Shown here: piece after piece, positions 43,621 through 53,435 of the stretch
Layout: each line of letters starts with the position of its first letter
Numbering within the stretch: position 1 is the stretch's first letter
DNA from: Dyadobacter koreensis
GTDB taxonomy: Bacteria > Bacteroidota > Bacteroidia > Cytophagales > Spirosomataceae
Length of the DNA: 64,000 nucleotides
Assembly: GCF_900108855.1 (NCBI RefSeq)
Contig: NZ_FNXY01000001.1
Span: 744,001-808,000, forward strand
Reading direction: 5' to 3'
Program-made: the position numbers and the translations under genes
The notes under the pieces: generated by a model
The model's input: only the letters and a program-made list of their open reading frames with translations
The model's database searches: none
What the model was told of the DNA's origin: nothing

Positions 43621-46600
43621 ATGTTAAAGTTTTTAAACTCCGCCATTCAGTTATTATTAACGGTCGCATGCTGTTTCGTTCTGGGATTCGGGCAGGTTTT
43701 TGCGCAGTCAAATGCAATCGTTACTGAAAACGCACGGCCCGGAACTCCTGCATCCGTCTGGGATATTTCCGGTTCAGGATCGCTGAGTATTCAAGGGTTT
43801 GCTACAGATATCAGCTACAACAAAGGTGAGACTGCCCGATTTAAAATAAAAACCACAGCATCGGGCTATACTGTCCAAATTTATCGGCTTGGCTATTACG
43901 GCGGGCTGGGTGCGCGCTTCCAGGGAAATGGCATTATTACTGCTACTTTACCCCAATCCCAACCTCCCTGTATGACTGATTTTGTTAACGCCGCAAATCC
44001 GGGAACAGGTTTGCTAGACTGCGGAAATTGGACGGAATCAGCGCATTGGCAAATTCCTGTCGAAGTAGTGTCGGGAATCTATATTGCCAAGTTGACACGA
44101 AATGATGACTTAACCGCATCCAGTCACATTGCTTTTATAGTCAGAGACGATGCAAGTCATTCAGATCTGCTCTTCCAAACTTCTGACGCCACCTGGCAGG
44201 CTTACAATATTTATGGCGATACTGAAAGCAATGGCAAAAGTTTATACCGCGGCGTGACAGGGACGAAAGCTTCGAAAGTCAGTTACAATCGTCCTTTTTA
44301 TACACGTGCAGGAAACGGAGGAGGCGGAGCGATGGAAGACTGGCTTTTTAATTCAGAATATCCAATGCTTCGCTTTTTAGAAAAAAACGGTTACGATGTG
44401 ACCTATACCACAGATATAGACTCGGACCGCCGCGGGAACCTGATCGCAAATCACAGAGTTTTCATGTCCGTCGGGCATGATGAATATTGGTCAAAAGGAA
44501 TGCGAAATAATGTTACGGCAGCCAGAGAAGCGGGTACTCATCTTGCCTTTTTCAGCGGTAACGAAATTTATTGGAAAACACGTTATGAAAATAGTATTAG
44601 TACGGATAATACATCGTTCCGGACCCTGGTTTGCTATAAAGAAGGATCACAGGGTGAAAATCAGTGTAATGGAAAATGTGACGAAACGACGACTGAATGG
44701 ACAGGATTATGGCGAAGCGGCTGCGAATTTCCCGACAGCGATGGCTGTAAGCCCGAGAATACGTTAAGCGGTCAGTTAAGCTGGGATGGGTTTACAGGTA
44801 CGATAGAAGTTCCGAGCGATTACAAAAATCTTCGCTTCTGGCGGAATACAAATGTTTCGTCTTTGACAAATGGTCAGACGGCTACACTCACACAAAATAC
44901 ATTGGGCTATGAGTGGAATCCGGAGCAGGAAAGTTACCGCTCAACTTATCCGGCGGGTAGAGTCATACTCTCAAAAACAATCGTCAACGGAAAAACGCAT
45001 CATCTCAGCCTTTACAAATCCGGCGGCGGGGCACTTGTTTTTGGAGCTGGAACCGTGCAGTGGTCATGGGGATTGGATGATGTTCATGATCGGGGCAGCG
45101 AGCCGGTAAGTCCGGCCATGCAGCAAGCTACCGTCAATCTTTTTGCTGACATGAACGTTCAACCCCAGACTTTGCAGGGCAATCTAGTTGCGGCCACAAA
45201 ATCAACGGATACGGAAGCGCCAGCGCTGGTAATTACTTCGCCGGGAAGCGGGGAAAGTTTTCCTGCAAATGCTGTTTACACCATTACTGGTACTGCCTCA
45301 GACAACGCAACAGTTTCAGGAATCGAAATATCAACAGATGGTGGAGAAAGCTGGCGACTCGCAGCCGGAACCCTGAACTGGACATATGCATGGACTCCCG
45401 CAACGTCCGGACCCGCAACGATTCTGGCAAGGGTGGTTGATGATTCTGGTAACATAAGCCCGGTTACGAGTTTAGCTGTTACAATTGGGGCGGCCGTTGC
45501 ACAAGCTTGTCCCTGCACTGTTTTCTTACCAACGGATGTTCCCGGATCTCAGGTTTACAATGATAATCAGAGCATACAGCTGGGTATGAAATTCAGCTCG
45601 GATGTCAGTGGCCTGGTTACAGGAGTACGGTTTTACAAACATATTCAAAATACCGGCACACACACGGGCCAGTTGTATAATTCAAACGGCGGACTGTTAG
45701 CCCAAATCGTTTTTTCTAATGAGACGGCCGAGGGTTGGCAGCAGGCGAGCTTTTCATCTCCGGTACCAATTTCGGCAAACACGACCTACATTATTTCCTA
45801 TCACAGTTCCACCGGAAATTATTCTTCGGTGAATCCGTATTTCAACATTGAGAGGGTAAATGGTCATCTGAAAGGATTGGCAGATACAGACGCGGTTCCA
45901 AATGGTATCTATAAGTACTCCTCAACACCAACTTTTCCGAACGAGAATTTCCAGTCAAGCAATTATTATGTCGATGTAGTTTTCGAACTGGGGACTCAGG
46001 CAGATGTTACGCCACCTTCCATTGTGGCGACTTTACCCGTCAGTGGTGCTGCCAACGTTAATATCCTGCCCGAGATAAAAATAACATTCGACGAAGCGCT
46101 GGACGCTGGTACTGTTTCAACAACCACGATACGACTGCTACGTGGCGTCACGGCAATTCCGGCATCGGTAACGTATGATGTCAGCACGCTTTCCGCTACA
46201 ATTATTCCTACGGTAGCTTTGAATTATTCGACTGTTTACACCATAGAGATTCTTGGAGGAAGTACAGACCCGCGAATCAAGGATATAAGTGGAAATTCAC
46301 TTGCCTCCGTTTTCACTGCAACATTTACAACCAGAGCGGCACCAGTTTCCCTACCCTCTCCTAACGAAGGTCCCGGCGGGCCGATCCTGGTTATCAGTTC
46401 CTCCGCTAATCCTTTTAGCCGGTATCCTGTAGAAATATTGAGAGCAGAAGGCTTAAATGAATTTGCAGCAAAAGATATTTCAGAAATCGCGTCAAATCCT
46501 GGTATATTAAATGACTACGACGTGATTTTACTGGGAGAATTTATTCTTTCAGGTGAAATGGTAACTACGCTGACTTCCTGGGTAGATGCAGGTGGAACCC

Positions 46601-49600
46601 TGATAGCATTCAAGCCAGATGCGCAGCTTAATCCGTTATTAGGTCTGACCGCAGTATCGGGTTCCCTAAGCGATAAATATTTAAAAGTAAATACGTCCGG
46701 TTTGCCTGGTACAGGTATCGTTACCGAAACAATTCAATTTCACGGTCAGGCAAATCTTTATACCCTCACCGGAGCAACAAGTATCGCCACCCTGTATTCC
46801 GGTTCAGGTTTGGCAACAGAGAATCCTGCCGTTACGTCCAGATCGGTTGGGGCGAATGGCGGAATCGCGGTTGCCTTCGCTTATGATCTTGCAAAATCCA
46901 TAGTTTATACCCGCCAGGGAAATCCTGAGTGGGCAGGACAGAAAAGAGATGGACAAAGCGGCCCGATCCGCTCCGATGATCTGTTTTTTCCGGATTGGAT
47001 AGATTTTGAAAAAGTCAGTATTCCACAAGCCGACGAACAGCAACGGCTTCTTGCAAACATCATTTTACACGGTAATCTGCATAAAAAACCTTTGCCGCGT
47101 TTCTGGTATTTGCCCCGTAAACTGAAAGCCGCAGTTATAATGACCGGAGATGATCATGCCTCGGGCGGAACTGTGGGGCGGTTTGACGATTATCTGACCA
47201 AAAGCACCTCAAACGATCAGGCTGCGGTGGATAACTGGACTGCCATTCGCGGCACCTCCTACATTTATCCAAACACGCCAATTACCAATGAGCAAGTGGC
47301 AAATTTTCAAGCGAAAGGATTTGAAATTGCACTTCATTTAAATACGAATTGTGAAAATTATACCCAAGCCAGTATTTCAAATTTGCTTGCCACGCAGTTG
47401 AATGATTTCGCGACTCAGTTTCCCAGTGTCTTAGACCCAACAACCAACAGGACTCACTGCATCGCCTGGAGCGACTGGGCAAACCAGCCAAAAGCCGAAC
47501 TGCAAAACGGAATACGGCTCGACGCAAATTATTATTATTGGCCGGGAGCATGGGTTCAGGATCGCCCCGGAATGTTCACAGGATCTGGAATTCCGATGCG
47601 TTTTGCGGACCTGGATGGCTCAATAATAGATGTTTACCAGGCAACAACCCAGCTGACGGACGAATCCGGAATTACTTACGCGGCTCATATCAATACGCTG
47701 CTTGACAACGCAACCGGTCCGAAAGGATTTTACGGTGTTTTCCCAGCAAATATGCACACGGATGCGAACGGCGGTAATAGTACTGAAGGATCTAACGCGA
47801 TTGTTGCTTCGACACAATCGCGAAATATTCCAGTTATTTCTGCCAGACAAATGCTTACATGGCTGGATGGACGAAACAATTCTTCTTTTGGGAATATGAC
47901 ATGGGCTGATAATATTCTCAATTTCAGTATTGCAACAGCTTTGGGCTCAAATAATATGTTTGCAATGCTTCCTGTTTACGCAGCAGACGGAGAGTTGAGT
48001 AGCATTACGCTAAATGGCAGCCCGGTAAGTTTCTCTAATGAAACGATCAAAGGAATTCTTTATGCATTTTTTCCAGCTGCCGGGGGGAATTATATCGCGA
48101 CGTACAGCACCGATGATATCCCGCCACAGATTTTAAATATTGTAGCAACACAATCAGATCCTGGAACGGCCCTCATAACCTGGACGACAAACGAGCCCGC
48201 TGATTCGAAAGTTATTTATGGCACTTCCGTAAATGAACTGAACCAGCATGCAGCTTCTTCAAATCTGGTCAATAGCCATAGTATTACAATTACCGGACTT
48301 TTGCCGGCAACAACGTATTACTACAAAGTTATATCAGCAGATGCTCAAGCGAACAGTACCACCGAGCCTGCCATGAGCGGACCGCTCAGTTTTGAAACCC
48401 CGGTCGCCGCGTGTTTTGAGGATCTGACAGCCAGCAACTTTAATGCCGGAACACCAGGAACTAATACGGTGGTAACCGCCGGTGGTGTAACTTTAAAACC
48501 TGAACAAGAGGAATTTACGACATTGCCACCCGCTACTGAATGGCAGAGTTTTCCCTGGAATAACGGAGGTTCGAGTAACATTGTGAATGGTCAGGTTGTG
48601 GTCGACGGAGCGAGATTCAACACAGAACCAGAAACTGCAACATTTGGCCCGGGAACTTCCATAGAGTTTACGGCAACGTTTGGAGCAACACAGTTTCAGC
48701 ATATTGGCTTTGGTGCGGGGAATAACATTGATATGTATAATAATACAGCCATTTGGGCGATGTTCAGTACCAATAACACAAGCACGGAGCTGCAGGCCCG
48801 GGTCGCAAATTCCGGATTTGATAATTTCACAATTCCTAATGCGGCGCTCGGTTCACCTCATACCTACCGGATTGACTGGAACGTTAACACGATTGAATTT
48901 TTTATCGATGGCGTTTCAGTTCGGGTTGTTAATACCGTTTTGTCAACGCCTATGCGTGTAGGCCTGAGCGACTTTAACGTGGGTGGTCCGGTGCTGGCTA
49001 TGGATTGGATCAGGATTACACCTTCCACATATCCCGCTTCCGGAAGTTTTATTTCTCGTGTGTTTGATGCAGGCACAGCAAAAGAATGGCAGCAGGCCAA
49101 TTGGACGGCCGAACTTCCGGCAGGGACGTCACTGCAACTGTTCCAGCGCCAGGGCAATTCAATTGACCCCACAGACAATTCCTGGACCAACTTCACTGTT
49201 ATTGCGTCCAGTGGGGTTATCGTTGGTGGCGTTTCGAGGTATATTCAATACCGCGCAGATTTAACGACTTCCAACAGTTTCACGCCAATACTGAAAACTG
49301 TATCCGTTAATTGTGCAAAACCAAACTGTCCGGATATTATTTTTACACCAGTGACGGAGTCTGCTTTGGCAAGTGGAATAGCAGGCACATCTTATTCACA
49401 TACGGTAACAACCTCTTCATCAGGTTTTACTTTCAGTACATCAGGCTTGCCAAATGGATTGTCGATAAACGCCTCTTCGGGTGAGATAACCGGAAAACCA
49501 ACTGAAATTGGATCCTTTTCTGTGACCGTTACCGCCACGCAGGGAAGCTGTATCAAAAGTGCATCTTATACAATAACAATAGCTCCCAACCCGCTACCCG

Positions 49601-50133
49601 TGACGCTGCTCAGTTTCACTGTAATCAAAGATGAAAAATCAGCTCTGTTAAATTGGTCAACTTCGCAGGAAACCAACAGTGAAAGTTTCAGTATTGAGCA
49701 TAGTCTAAATGCTAAAAACTGGAACAAAATCGGGACGGTCGTTTCAACAGGTGAAAGTTCGGTTTTGAGAAAATACAGTTTCACAGACAAAAATGCAGCA
49801 AACGGTGAAAATTTCTACCGTCTGAAAATGTTTGATAAAGACGGGACCTACACATTCAGTAAAATTCAGAGCGTTATATTTGACAATTTACCGGACAAAC
49901 TTTTGGTATTTCCCAATCCTGCTACCGACGCCTTGACTGTTAATGTGAAGGATCTTACTAAAATAAAAAGCGTCAGAATCCACAACCAAAAAGGGAATAC
50001 AGTTTACAGCGCTTATGGAAATAATGTCAGCAAATCAATCGACGTTAAAGCACTTAGCACCGGGACTTACATTCTGGTTGTCACCCATAAAGACGGACAG
50101 GTAATGACATCAAAGGTGGTCATTTTCCGATAG
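43621..50133 (+). CDS. giant T9SS-secreted multidomain protein with N,N-dimethylformamidase-like domain
   Basis: 2170 residues from ATG 43621, which begins a clear signal peptide (FLNSAIQLLLTVACCFVLGF, cleavage after VFAQ); an earlier in-frame ATG (43525) adds 32 improbable residues. Approximate layout: 40-510 N,N-dimethylformamidase beta-type domain (QIYRLGYYGGLGAR, MSVGHDEYWSKGMRNN); 530-620 Ig-like; 630-790 DUF4082 (TGVRFYKHIQNTGTHTG); 795-905 SbsA-type Ig; 918-1147 Rossmann/ThuA-like; 1157-1430 polysaccharide-deacetylase-like (AAVIMTGDDHASGG); 1500-1593 fibronectin III; 1597-1895 LamG-like sandwich; 1900-1990 putative Ig; 2090-2170 type IX sorting domain. It would be exported and anchored at or released from the surface. 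The substrate is unknown; one or two catalytic domains are plausible. Confidence 0.85.
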   Translation: MLKFLNSAIQLLLTVACCFVLGFGQVFAQSNAIVTENARPGTPASVWDISGSGSLSIQGFATDISYNKGETARFKIKTTASGYTVQIYRLGYYGGLGARFQGNGIITATLPQSQPPCMTDFVNAANPGTGLLDCGNWTESAHWQIPVEVVSGIYIAKLTRNDDLTASSHIAFIVRDDASHSDLLFQTSDATWQAYNIYGDTESNGKSLYRGVTGTKASKVSYNRPFYTRAGNGGGGAMEDWLFNSEYPMLRFLEKNGYDVTYTTDIDSDRRGNLIANHRVFMSVGHDEYWSKGMRNNVTAAREAGTHLAFFSGNEIYWKTRYENSISTDNTSFRTLVCYKEGSQGENQCNGKCDETTTEWTGLWRSGCEFPDSDGCKPENTLSGQLSWDGFTGTIEVPSDYKNLRFWRNTNVSSLTNGQTATLTQNTLGYEWNPEQESYRSTYPAGRVILSKTIVNGKTHHLSLYKSGGGALVFGAGTVQWSWGLDDVHDRGSEPVSPAMQQATVNLFADMNVQPQTLQGNLVAATKSTDTEAPALVITSPGSGESFPANAVYTITGTASDNATVSGIEISTDGGESWRLAAGTLNWTYAWTPATSGPATILARVVDDSGNISPVTSLAVTIGAAVAQACPCTVFLPTDVPGSQVYNDNQSIQLGMKFSSDVSGLVTGVRFYKHIQNTGTHTGQLYNSNGGLLAQIVFSNETAEGWQQASFSSPVPISANTTYIISYHSSTGNYSSVNPYFNIERVNGHLKGLADTDAVPNGIYKYSSTPTFPNENFQSSNYYVDVVFELGTQADVTPPSIVATLPVSGAANVNILPEIKITFDEALDAGTVSTTTIRLLRGVTAIPASVTYDVSTLSATIIPTVALNYSTVYTIEILGGSTDPRIKDISGNSLASVFTATFTTRAAPVSLPSPNEGPGGPILVISSSANPFSRYPVEILRAEGLNEFAAKDISEIASNPGILNDYDVILLGEFILSGEMVTTLTSWVDAGGTLIAFKPDAQLNPLLGLTAVSGSLSDKYLKVNTSGLPGTGIVTETIQFHGQANLYTLTGATSIATLYSGSGLATENPAVTSRSVGANGGIAVAFAYDLAKSIVYTRQGNPEWAGQKRDGQSGPIRSDDLFFPDWIDFEKVSIPQADEQQRLLANIILHGNLHKKPLPRFWYLPRKLKAAVIMTGDDHASGGTVGRFDDYLTKSTSNDQAAVDNWTAIRGTSYIYPNTPITNEQVANFQAKGFEIALHLNTNCENYTQASISNLLATQLNDFATQFPSVLDPTTNRTHCIAWSDWANQPKAELQNGIRLDANYYYWPGAWVQDRPGMFTGSGIPMRFADLDGSIIDVYQATTQLTDESGITYAAHINTLLDNATGPKGFYGVFPANMHTDANGGNSTEGSNAIVASTQSRNIPVISARQMLTWLDGRNNSSFGNMTWADNILNFSIATALGSNNMFAMLPVYAADGELSSITLNGSPVSFSNETIKGILYAFFPAAGGNYIATYSTDDIPPQILNIVATQSDPGTALITWTTNEPADSKVIYGTSVNELNQHAASSNLVNSHSITITGLLPATTYYYKVISADAQANSTTEPAMSGPLSFETPVAACFEDLTASNFNAGTPGTNTVVTAGGVTLKPEQEEFTTLPPATEWQSFPWNNGGSSNIVNGQVVVDGARFNTEPETATFGPGTSIEFTATFGATQFQHIGFGAGNNIDMYNNTAIWAMFSTNNTSTELQARVANSGFDNFTIPNAALGSPHTYRIDWNVNTIEFFIDGVSVRVVNTVLSTPMRVGLSDFNVGGPVLAMDWIRITPSTYPASGSFISRVFDAGTAKEWQQANWTAELPAGTSLQLFQRQGNSIDPTDNSWTNFTVIASSGVIVGGVSRYIQYRADLTTSNSFTPILKTVSVNCAKPNCPDIIFTPVTESALASGIAGTSYSHTVTTSSSGFTFSTSGLPNGLSINASSGEITGKPTEIGSFSVTVTATQGSCIKSASYTITIAPNPLPVTLLSFTVIKDEKSALLNWSTSQETNSESFSIEHSLNAKNWNKIGTVVSTGESSVLRKYSFTDKNAANGENFYRLKMFDKDGTYTFSKIQSVIFDNLPDKLLVFPNPATDALTVNVKDLTKIKSVRIHNQKGNTVYSAYGNNVSKSIDVKALSTGTYILVVTHKDGQVMTSKVVIFR

Positions 50134-50149
50134 CTGTGTTAATTATATC

Positions 50150-50185
50150 AAGATGTGTCAGCGTAAATTTGCGCTGACGCATCTT
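50150..50185 (+). terminator. terminator of the giant T9SS gene
   Basis: A 14-bp stem with one G-T wobble: arms 50150-50163 (AAGATGTGTCAGCG) and 50172-50185, with an 8-nt loop, followed by an A/T-rich tail. Starts 17 bp after the stop. Confidence 0.82.
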
Positions 50186-50194
50186 ATATTATTT

Positions 50195-50230
50195 CGTTCA
50201 AAGCCGAACATTACTGTTCGAAAGTGAACA
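50195..50230. promoter_or_regulatory. tandem palindromic operator upstream of FtsX-type permease 2
   Basis: TGTTCGAAAGTGAACA (50215-50230) fits TGTYCG-N4-YGAACA exactly. A degenerate copy, CGTTCAAAGCCGAACA (50195-50210), sits exactly 20 bp upstream, as before permease 1. It ends 111 bp before the gene. Confidence 0.72.
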
Positions 50231-50284
50231 ATTTCAGCAAACAATAAAGGCATAAATATTTGACAGTCAGTACAGTTATAATTA

Positions 50285-50300
50285 AGGCATAGATTTAATG
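50285..50300 (+). promoter_or_regulatory. GGCAY element before permease 2
   Basis: AGGCATAGATTTAATG, 57 bp before the ATG, in the same relative place as the TGGCAC element of permease 1. A second AGGCATAAATATTTGA lies at 50248. The sigma-54 identity is tentative. Confidence 0.3.
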
Positions 50301-50341
50301 ATTACAATTAAATCATTAGCCAGTATTACCCCACCCAACCT

Positions 50342-52723
50342 ATGTTAAAAAATTATCTCAAAATTGCTCTTCGCAATCTCTGGAAACACAAAGTGTTCTC
50401 TTTTATCAATGTTTTGGGATTAACGGTCGGAATGTCTGCCTGTTTTCTGATATTCCTCTACGTTCATTTTGAGGTAAGTTATGATGCTTTTCATACAAAA
50501 GCTGACAGGATTTACAGATTGGTTACAGACATTAAAACACCGTCAGAAACAATCAACACCGGTGTTACAAGCTGGGCTTTTGCACCCAATATCAAAAATG
50601 ATTTTCCGGAAGTAGAAGCTTTTACACGTGTTAGTGGCGGAAGCTTTCTGGTAAGGAAAGGTGATATAAAATTTCAGGAAGAAAAAACAATTTTTGCCGA
50701 TTCAACCTTTTTTAAGGTTTTCGATTTTGAGTTAATAAAGGGAAATCCGAAGACAGCACTGAAAGAACAGCTAAGTATCGTTTTCACTGAAAAGGCAGCA
50801 AAAAAATATTTCGGTGATGCTGATCCGTTGGGGCAAACCCTGCTCTTATCAGGAGAGGGGCTGCCGGCAACAGTTACGGGAGTGATCAAAAATATTCCTG
50901 AAAATTCGCAGATTAAGGCTGATATGATCGTGTCGATGGCGACAATGACCCAACGATTTAACAAAGGCCTGGATGAGCAATGGGGAAACTTTGGAGCCTC
51001 TAGCTATCTGCTTCTCAAACCACAGACAACAAGTGCTGCTCTTGTCAAAAAATTCCCAGCATTTTTGGAAAACCGTGCAGGGAAAATGATGAAGGAAATG
51101 AAGATGCATTATACGCTTTTTCTGGAACCATTGCGGGATGTGTATCTGCACTCGACCAGAGGCGGACAAGAAACCGGAAGTGCCAATAATGTCTATGTCT
51201 TTTCCGCCGTTGCGATCTTTATTTTGCTCATAGCCTGCATCAATTTTGTGAACCTGACAACGGCCCGTTCCGTTGAGCGAGCCAAAGAAGTAGGAATTCG
51301 CAAGGTGGTTGGTGCACCGCGAATGCTACTGGCCCGCCAGTTTATCAGCGAATCCATATTGATCTGCCTGATCGCATTCATACTTTCCGTAATGCTTTCA
51401 GCTGCGCTGATCCCTTTGTTTAATACGCTTTCAGGGAAAATAATCAGTACAGGAATATTTAGTAATCTTCCGTTTTTAGGTGGTATGTTCCTAGCTGCAA
51501 TCCTGATTGGTTTCGTTGCAGGCTTGTATCCGGCTTTGGTTCTGTCTTCTTTTGAACCGGTTGTTGTTTTAAAAGGAAGATTCACTACAAGCGTAAAAGG
51601 AATTTTATTACGCAAAGGGTTGGTGACCATTCAGTTTGCAATTTCCATCGCATTGATCATTGCCACGCTTGTTGTATATACTCAAATGAATTTTATGCGT
51701 AACCGCGATCTTGGTTTTAGCAAGGATCAGATGCTAATTGTTAATTCGGAAGGTGATCCGAAAAGAGAGGCTTTCAAACAGTCACTGGCGGATATTGCAG
51801 GAGTAAAATCCACTGCCGCATCATCCAGTGTTCCGGGCAGCGGCAATCCCGGCGCATATTCAGAGATTGAAAACAAAAGTGGCGATCTGCAAATTGCCAA
51901 TCTGGATCTTTACTTTGTTGATTTTGATTATATACCACAGTTTCAGCTGAAAATAGTTGCTGGAAGGCCATTTTCGAGGGAATTTGGAACGGATACCACC
52001 CAGGCCATGGTCATGAACGAGGCAGCTGTAAAACTGTTTGGATATAAAACCCCTCAGGAAGCAATAGGCAGAAGATTTAAACAATGGGGGCGTGAAGGAA
52101 AAATTGTGGGTGTTGTCAAAGATTTCCATTTCCGGGCTTTACAGGAAACTATAAAACCATTGACCATGCGCATCGAACCCGGAGGAAGTGAACTCGTTTC
52201 GGTCAAAATTGATGGTGGAAATATCAAGGAAACGGTTGCGGCGATCGAGGAAAAGTGGAAAACTACGATGCCAAACCGCCCGTTCAGTTATTATTTCATG
52301 GATGAGTTTTTTGACAGACAGTATCGCGGTGAAGTAAGGTTTGAAAAACTATTCTTCAACTTCGCCATCCTGGCAATTTTTATTTCTTGTCTCGGCTTGC
52401 TGGGGCTGGCATCCTACAGTACTATGCAGCGGACAAAGGAAATTGGCGTCCGAAAGGTGATGGGCGCTTCAGTCGGCAGTATAGTCGGATTATTGTCCAA
52501 AGACTTTTTGAAGCTGGTAATCATCGCTTTCGTGATCGCTTCTCCCCTGGCCTATTACGGTATGTTTAAATGGCTGGAAAATTTTGCTTACAAAACTGAT
52601 ATCAAGTGGTGGATATTCGTTACAGCCGCAGTTTTGTCGGTCGTAATAGCTTTCCTTACAGTAAGTTTTCAAAGTATCAAAGCGGCACTGATGAATCCGG
52701 TCAAGTCACTGCGCAGCGAATAA
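50342..52723 (+). CDS. FtsX/MacB-type ABC permease 2
   Basis: 793 residues starting MLKNYLKIALRNLWKHKVFS, the canonical family start. Layout as in permease 1: N-terminal helix (about 20-42), MacB-PCD, three-helix FtsX block (about 285-410, with RSVERAKEVGIRKVVGAP), second anchor and periplasmic domain (about 425-650), and a C-terminal FtsX block (RTKEIGVRKVMGAS, then NPVKSLRSE at the end). No ATPase gene is nearby. The tandem operator upstream links it to the other two paralogues, and it probably takes part in the same response. Confidence 0.92.
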   Translation: MLKNYLKIALRNLWKHKVFSFINVLGLTVGMSACFLIFLYVHFEVSYDAFHTKADRIYRLVTDIKTPSETINTGVTSWAFAPNIKNDFPEVEAFTRVSGGSFLVRKGDIKFQEEKTIFADSTFFKVFDFELIKGNPKTALKEQLSIVFTEKAAKKYFGDADPLGQTLLLSGEGLPATVTGVIKNIPENSQIKADMIVSMATMTQRFNKGLDEQWGNFGASSYLLLKPQTTSAALVKKFPAFLENRAGKMMKEMKMHYTLFLEPLRDVYLHSTRGGQETGSANNVYVFSAVAIFILLIACINFVNLTTARSVERAKEVGIRKVVGAPRMLLARQFISESILICLIAFILSVMLSAALIPLFNTLSGKIISTGIFSNLPFLGGMFLAAILIGFVAGLYPALVLSSFEPVVVLKGRFTTSVKGILLRKGLVTIQFAISIALIIATLVVYTQMNFMRNRDLGFSKDQMLIVNSEGDPKREAFKQSLADIAGVKSTAASSSVPGSGNPGAYSEIENKSGDLQIANLDLYFVDFDYIPQFQLKIVAGRPFSREFGTDTTQAMVMNEAAVKLFGYKTPQEAIGRRFKQWGREGKIVGVVKDFHFRALQETIKPLTMRIEPGGSELVSVKIDGGNIKETVAAIEEKWKTTMPNRPFSYYFMDEFFDRQYRGEVRFEKLFFNFAILAIFISCLGLLGLASYSTMQRTKEIGVRKVMGASVGSIVGLLSKDFLKLVIIAFVIASPLAYYGMFKWLENFAYKTDIKWWIFVTAAVLSVVIAFLTVSFQSIKAALMNPVKSLRSE

Positions 52724-52947
52724 GCAATGTTGACAGCGACATTTATTATCGGCTGATCAGCAAACAAAGTATACTTAACACGATGCTGACGGATAGTTAC
52801 TGATAGAAAAAACTGATTTAGTCGGTGTGACTATGGGTTTCATCTAGTAAAAGGGGCAACTGGCAGATTGCACTAATGTAGTGGTTAAACTATTTGATTT
52901 GGATATGCTCTAAAAGACATAACAAACAAATTTAAACAATAGAAACC

Positions 52948-53310
52948 ATGAAAAAGTACATCTTAGCAATCGCCGTTTTAGCAACACTTTCTGTTGGAGA
53001 ATCTTTCGCACAGCGTGCAGTGATCAGCGGAAGAGCCGTTCAAAACTCACCACGGGATAACGCTCGAGAAGAGTTTCAAATTAACAAACTTGATAACATC
53101 GTCAAGCTGACCCGCAAACAGGAAAACAAGATTAAGAAAATAGAAAACCGTTATGATCGTCTGATGGCGAACAGCCGGGCTAAAAATTACAAACAGTTTC
53201 AATGGGAAAAACAAAAAGAGATCATGGCCGTTTTAACCCCGGCTCAACGCCAGCGCTGGATAGCTTACCAAAATAATCCTGGATATGGCCGTTATAATGG
53301 TCGTGGATAA
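52948..53310 (+). CDS. small secreted helical protein, Spy-like in outline
   Basis: 120 residues. The signal peptide (MKKYILAIAVLATLSVGESFAQ) is followed by a highly charged helical region (LVKLTRKQENKIKKIENRY-like heptads, about 48-85) and AVLTPAQRQRWIAY, the LTPEQ-type motif of periplasmic Spy/CpxP-like proteins, ending in a Gly/Tyr-rich tail (NPGYGRYNGRG). A periplasmic chaperone or metal-stress role is possible, but the homology is weak. It lies between two FtsX-type permeases; the operator before permease 3 forms its terminator hairpin. Confidence 0.7.
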   Translation: MKKYILAIAVLATLSVGESFAQRAVISGRAVQNSPRDNAREEFQINKLDNIVKLTRKQENKIKKIENRYDRLMANSRAKNYKQFQWEKQKEIMAVLTPAQRQRWIAYQNNPGYGRYNGRG

Positions 53311-53333
53311 AACCGAATGATAAAGTCTTAAAA

Positions 53334-53371
53334 TGTTCGCTTTCAGACAAATAAATGTCCGAAAGCGAACA
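53334..53371. promoter_or_regulatory. tandem operator upstream of permease 3, doubling as a terminator hairpin
   Basis: TGTCCGAAAGCGAACA (53356-53371) fits the 16-bp motif; TGTTCGCTTTCAGACA (53334-53349) is a one-to-two-mismatch copy 22 bp upstream. Here the copies are nearly reverse complements, so the RNA forms a long hairpin followed by TTTTTATTTT, which would end the transcript of the small secreted protein. The region ends 113 bp before the permease start. Confidence 0.7.
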
Positions 53372-53435
53372 TTTTTATTTTCTAAAAAACACATAATGAA
53401 CTCATAATCAAGTACCTAAAAAATCATTAAACGTG

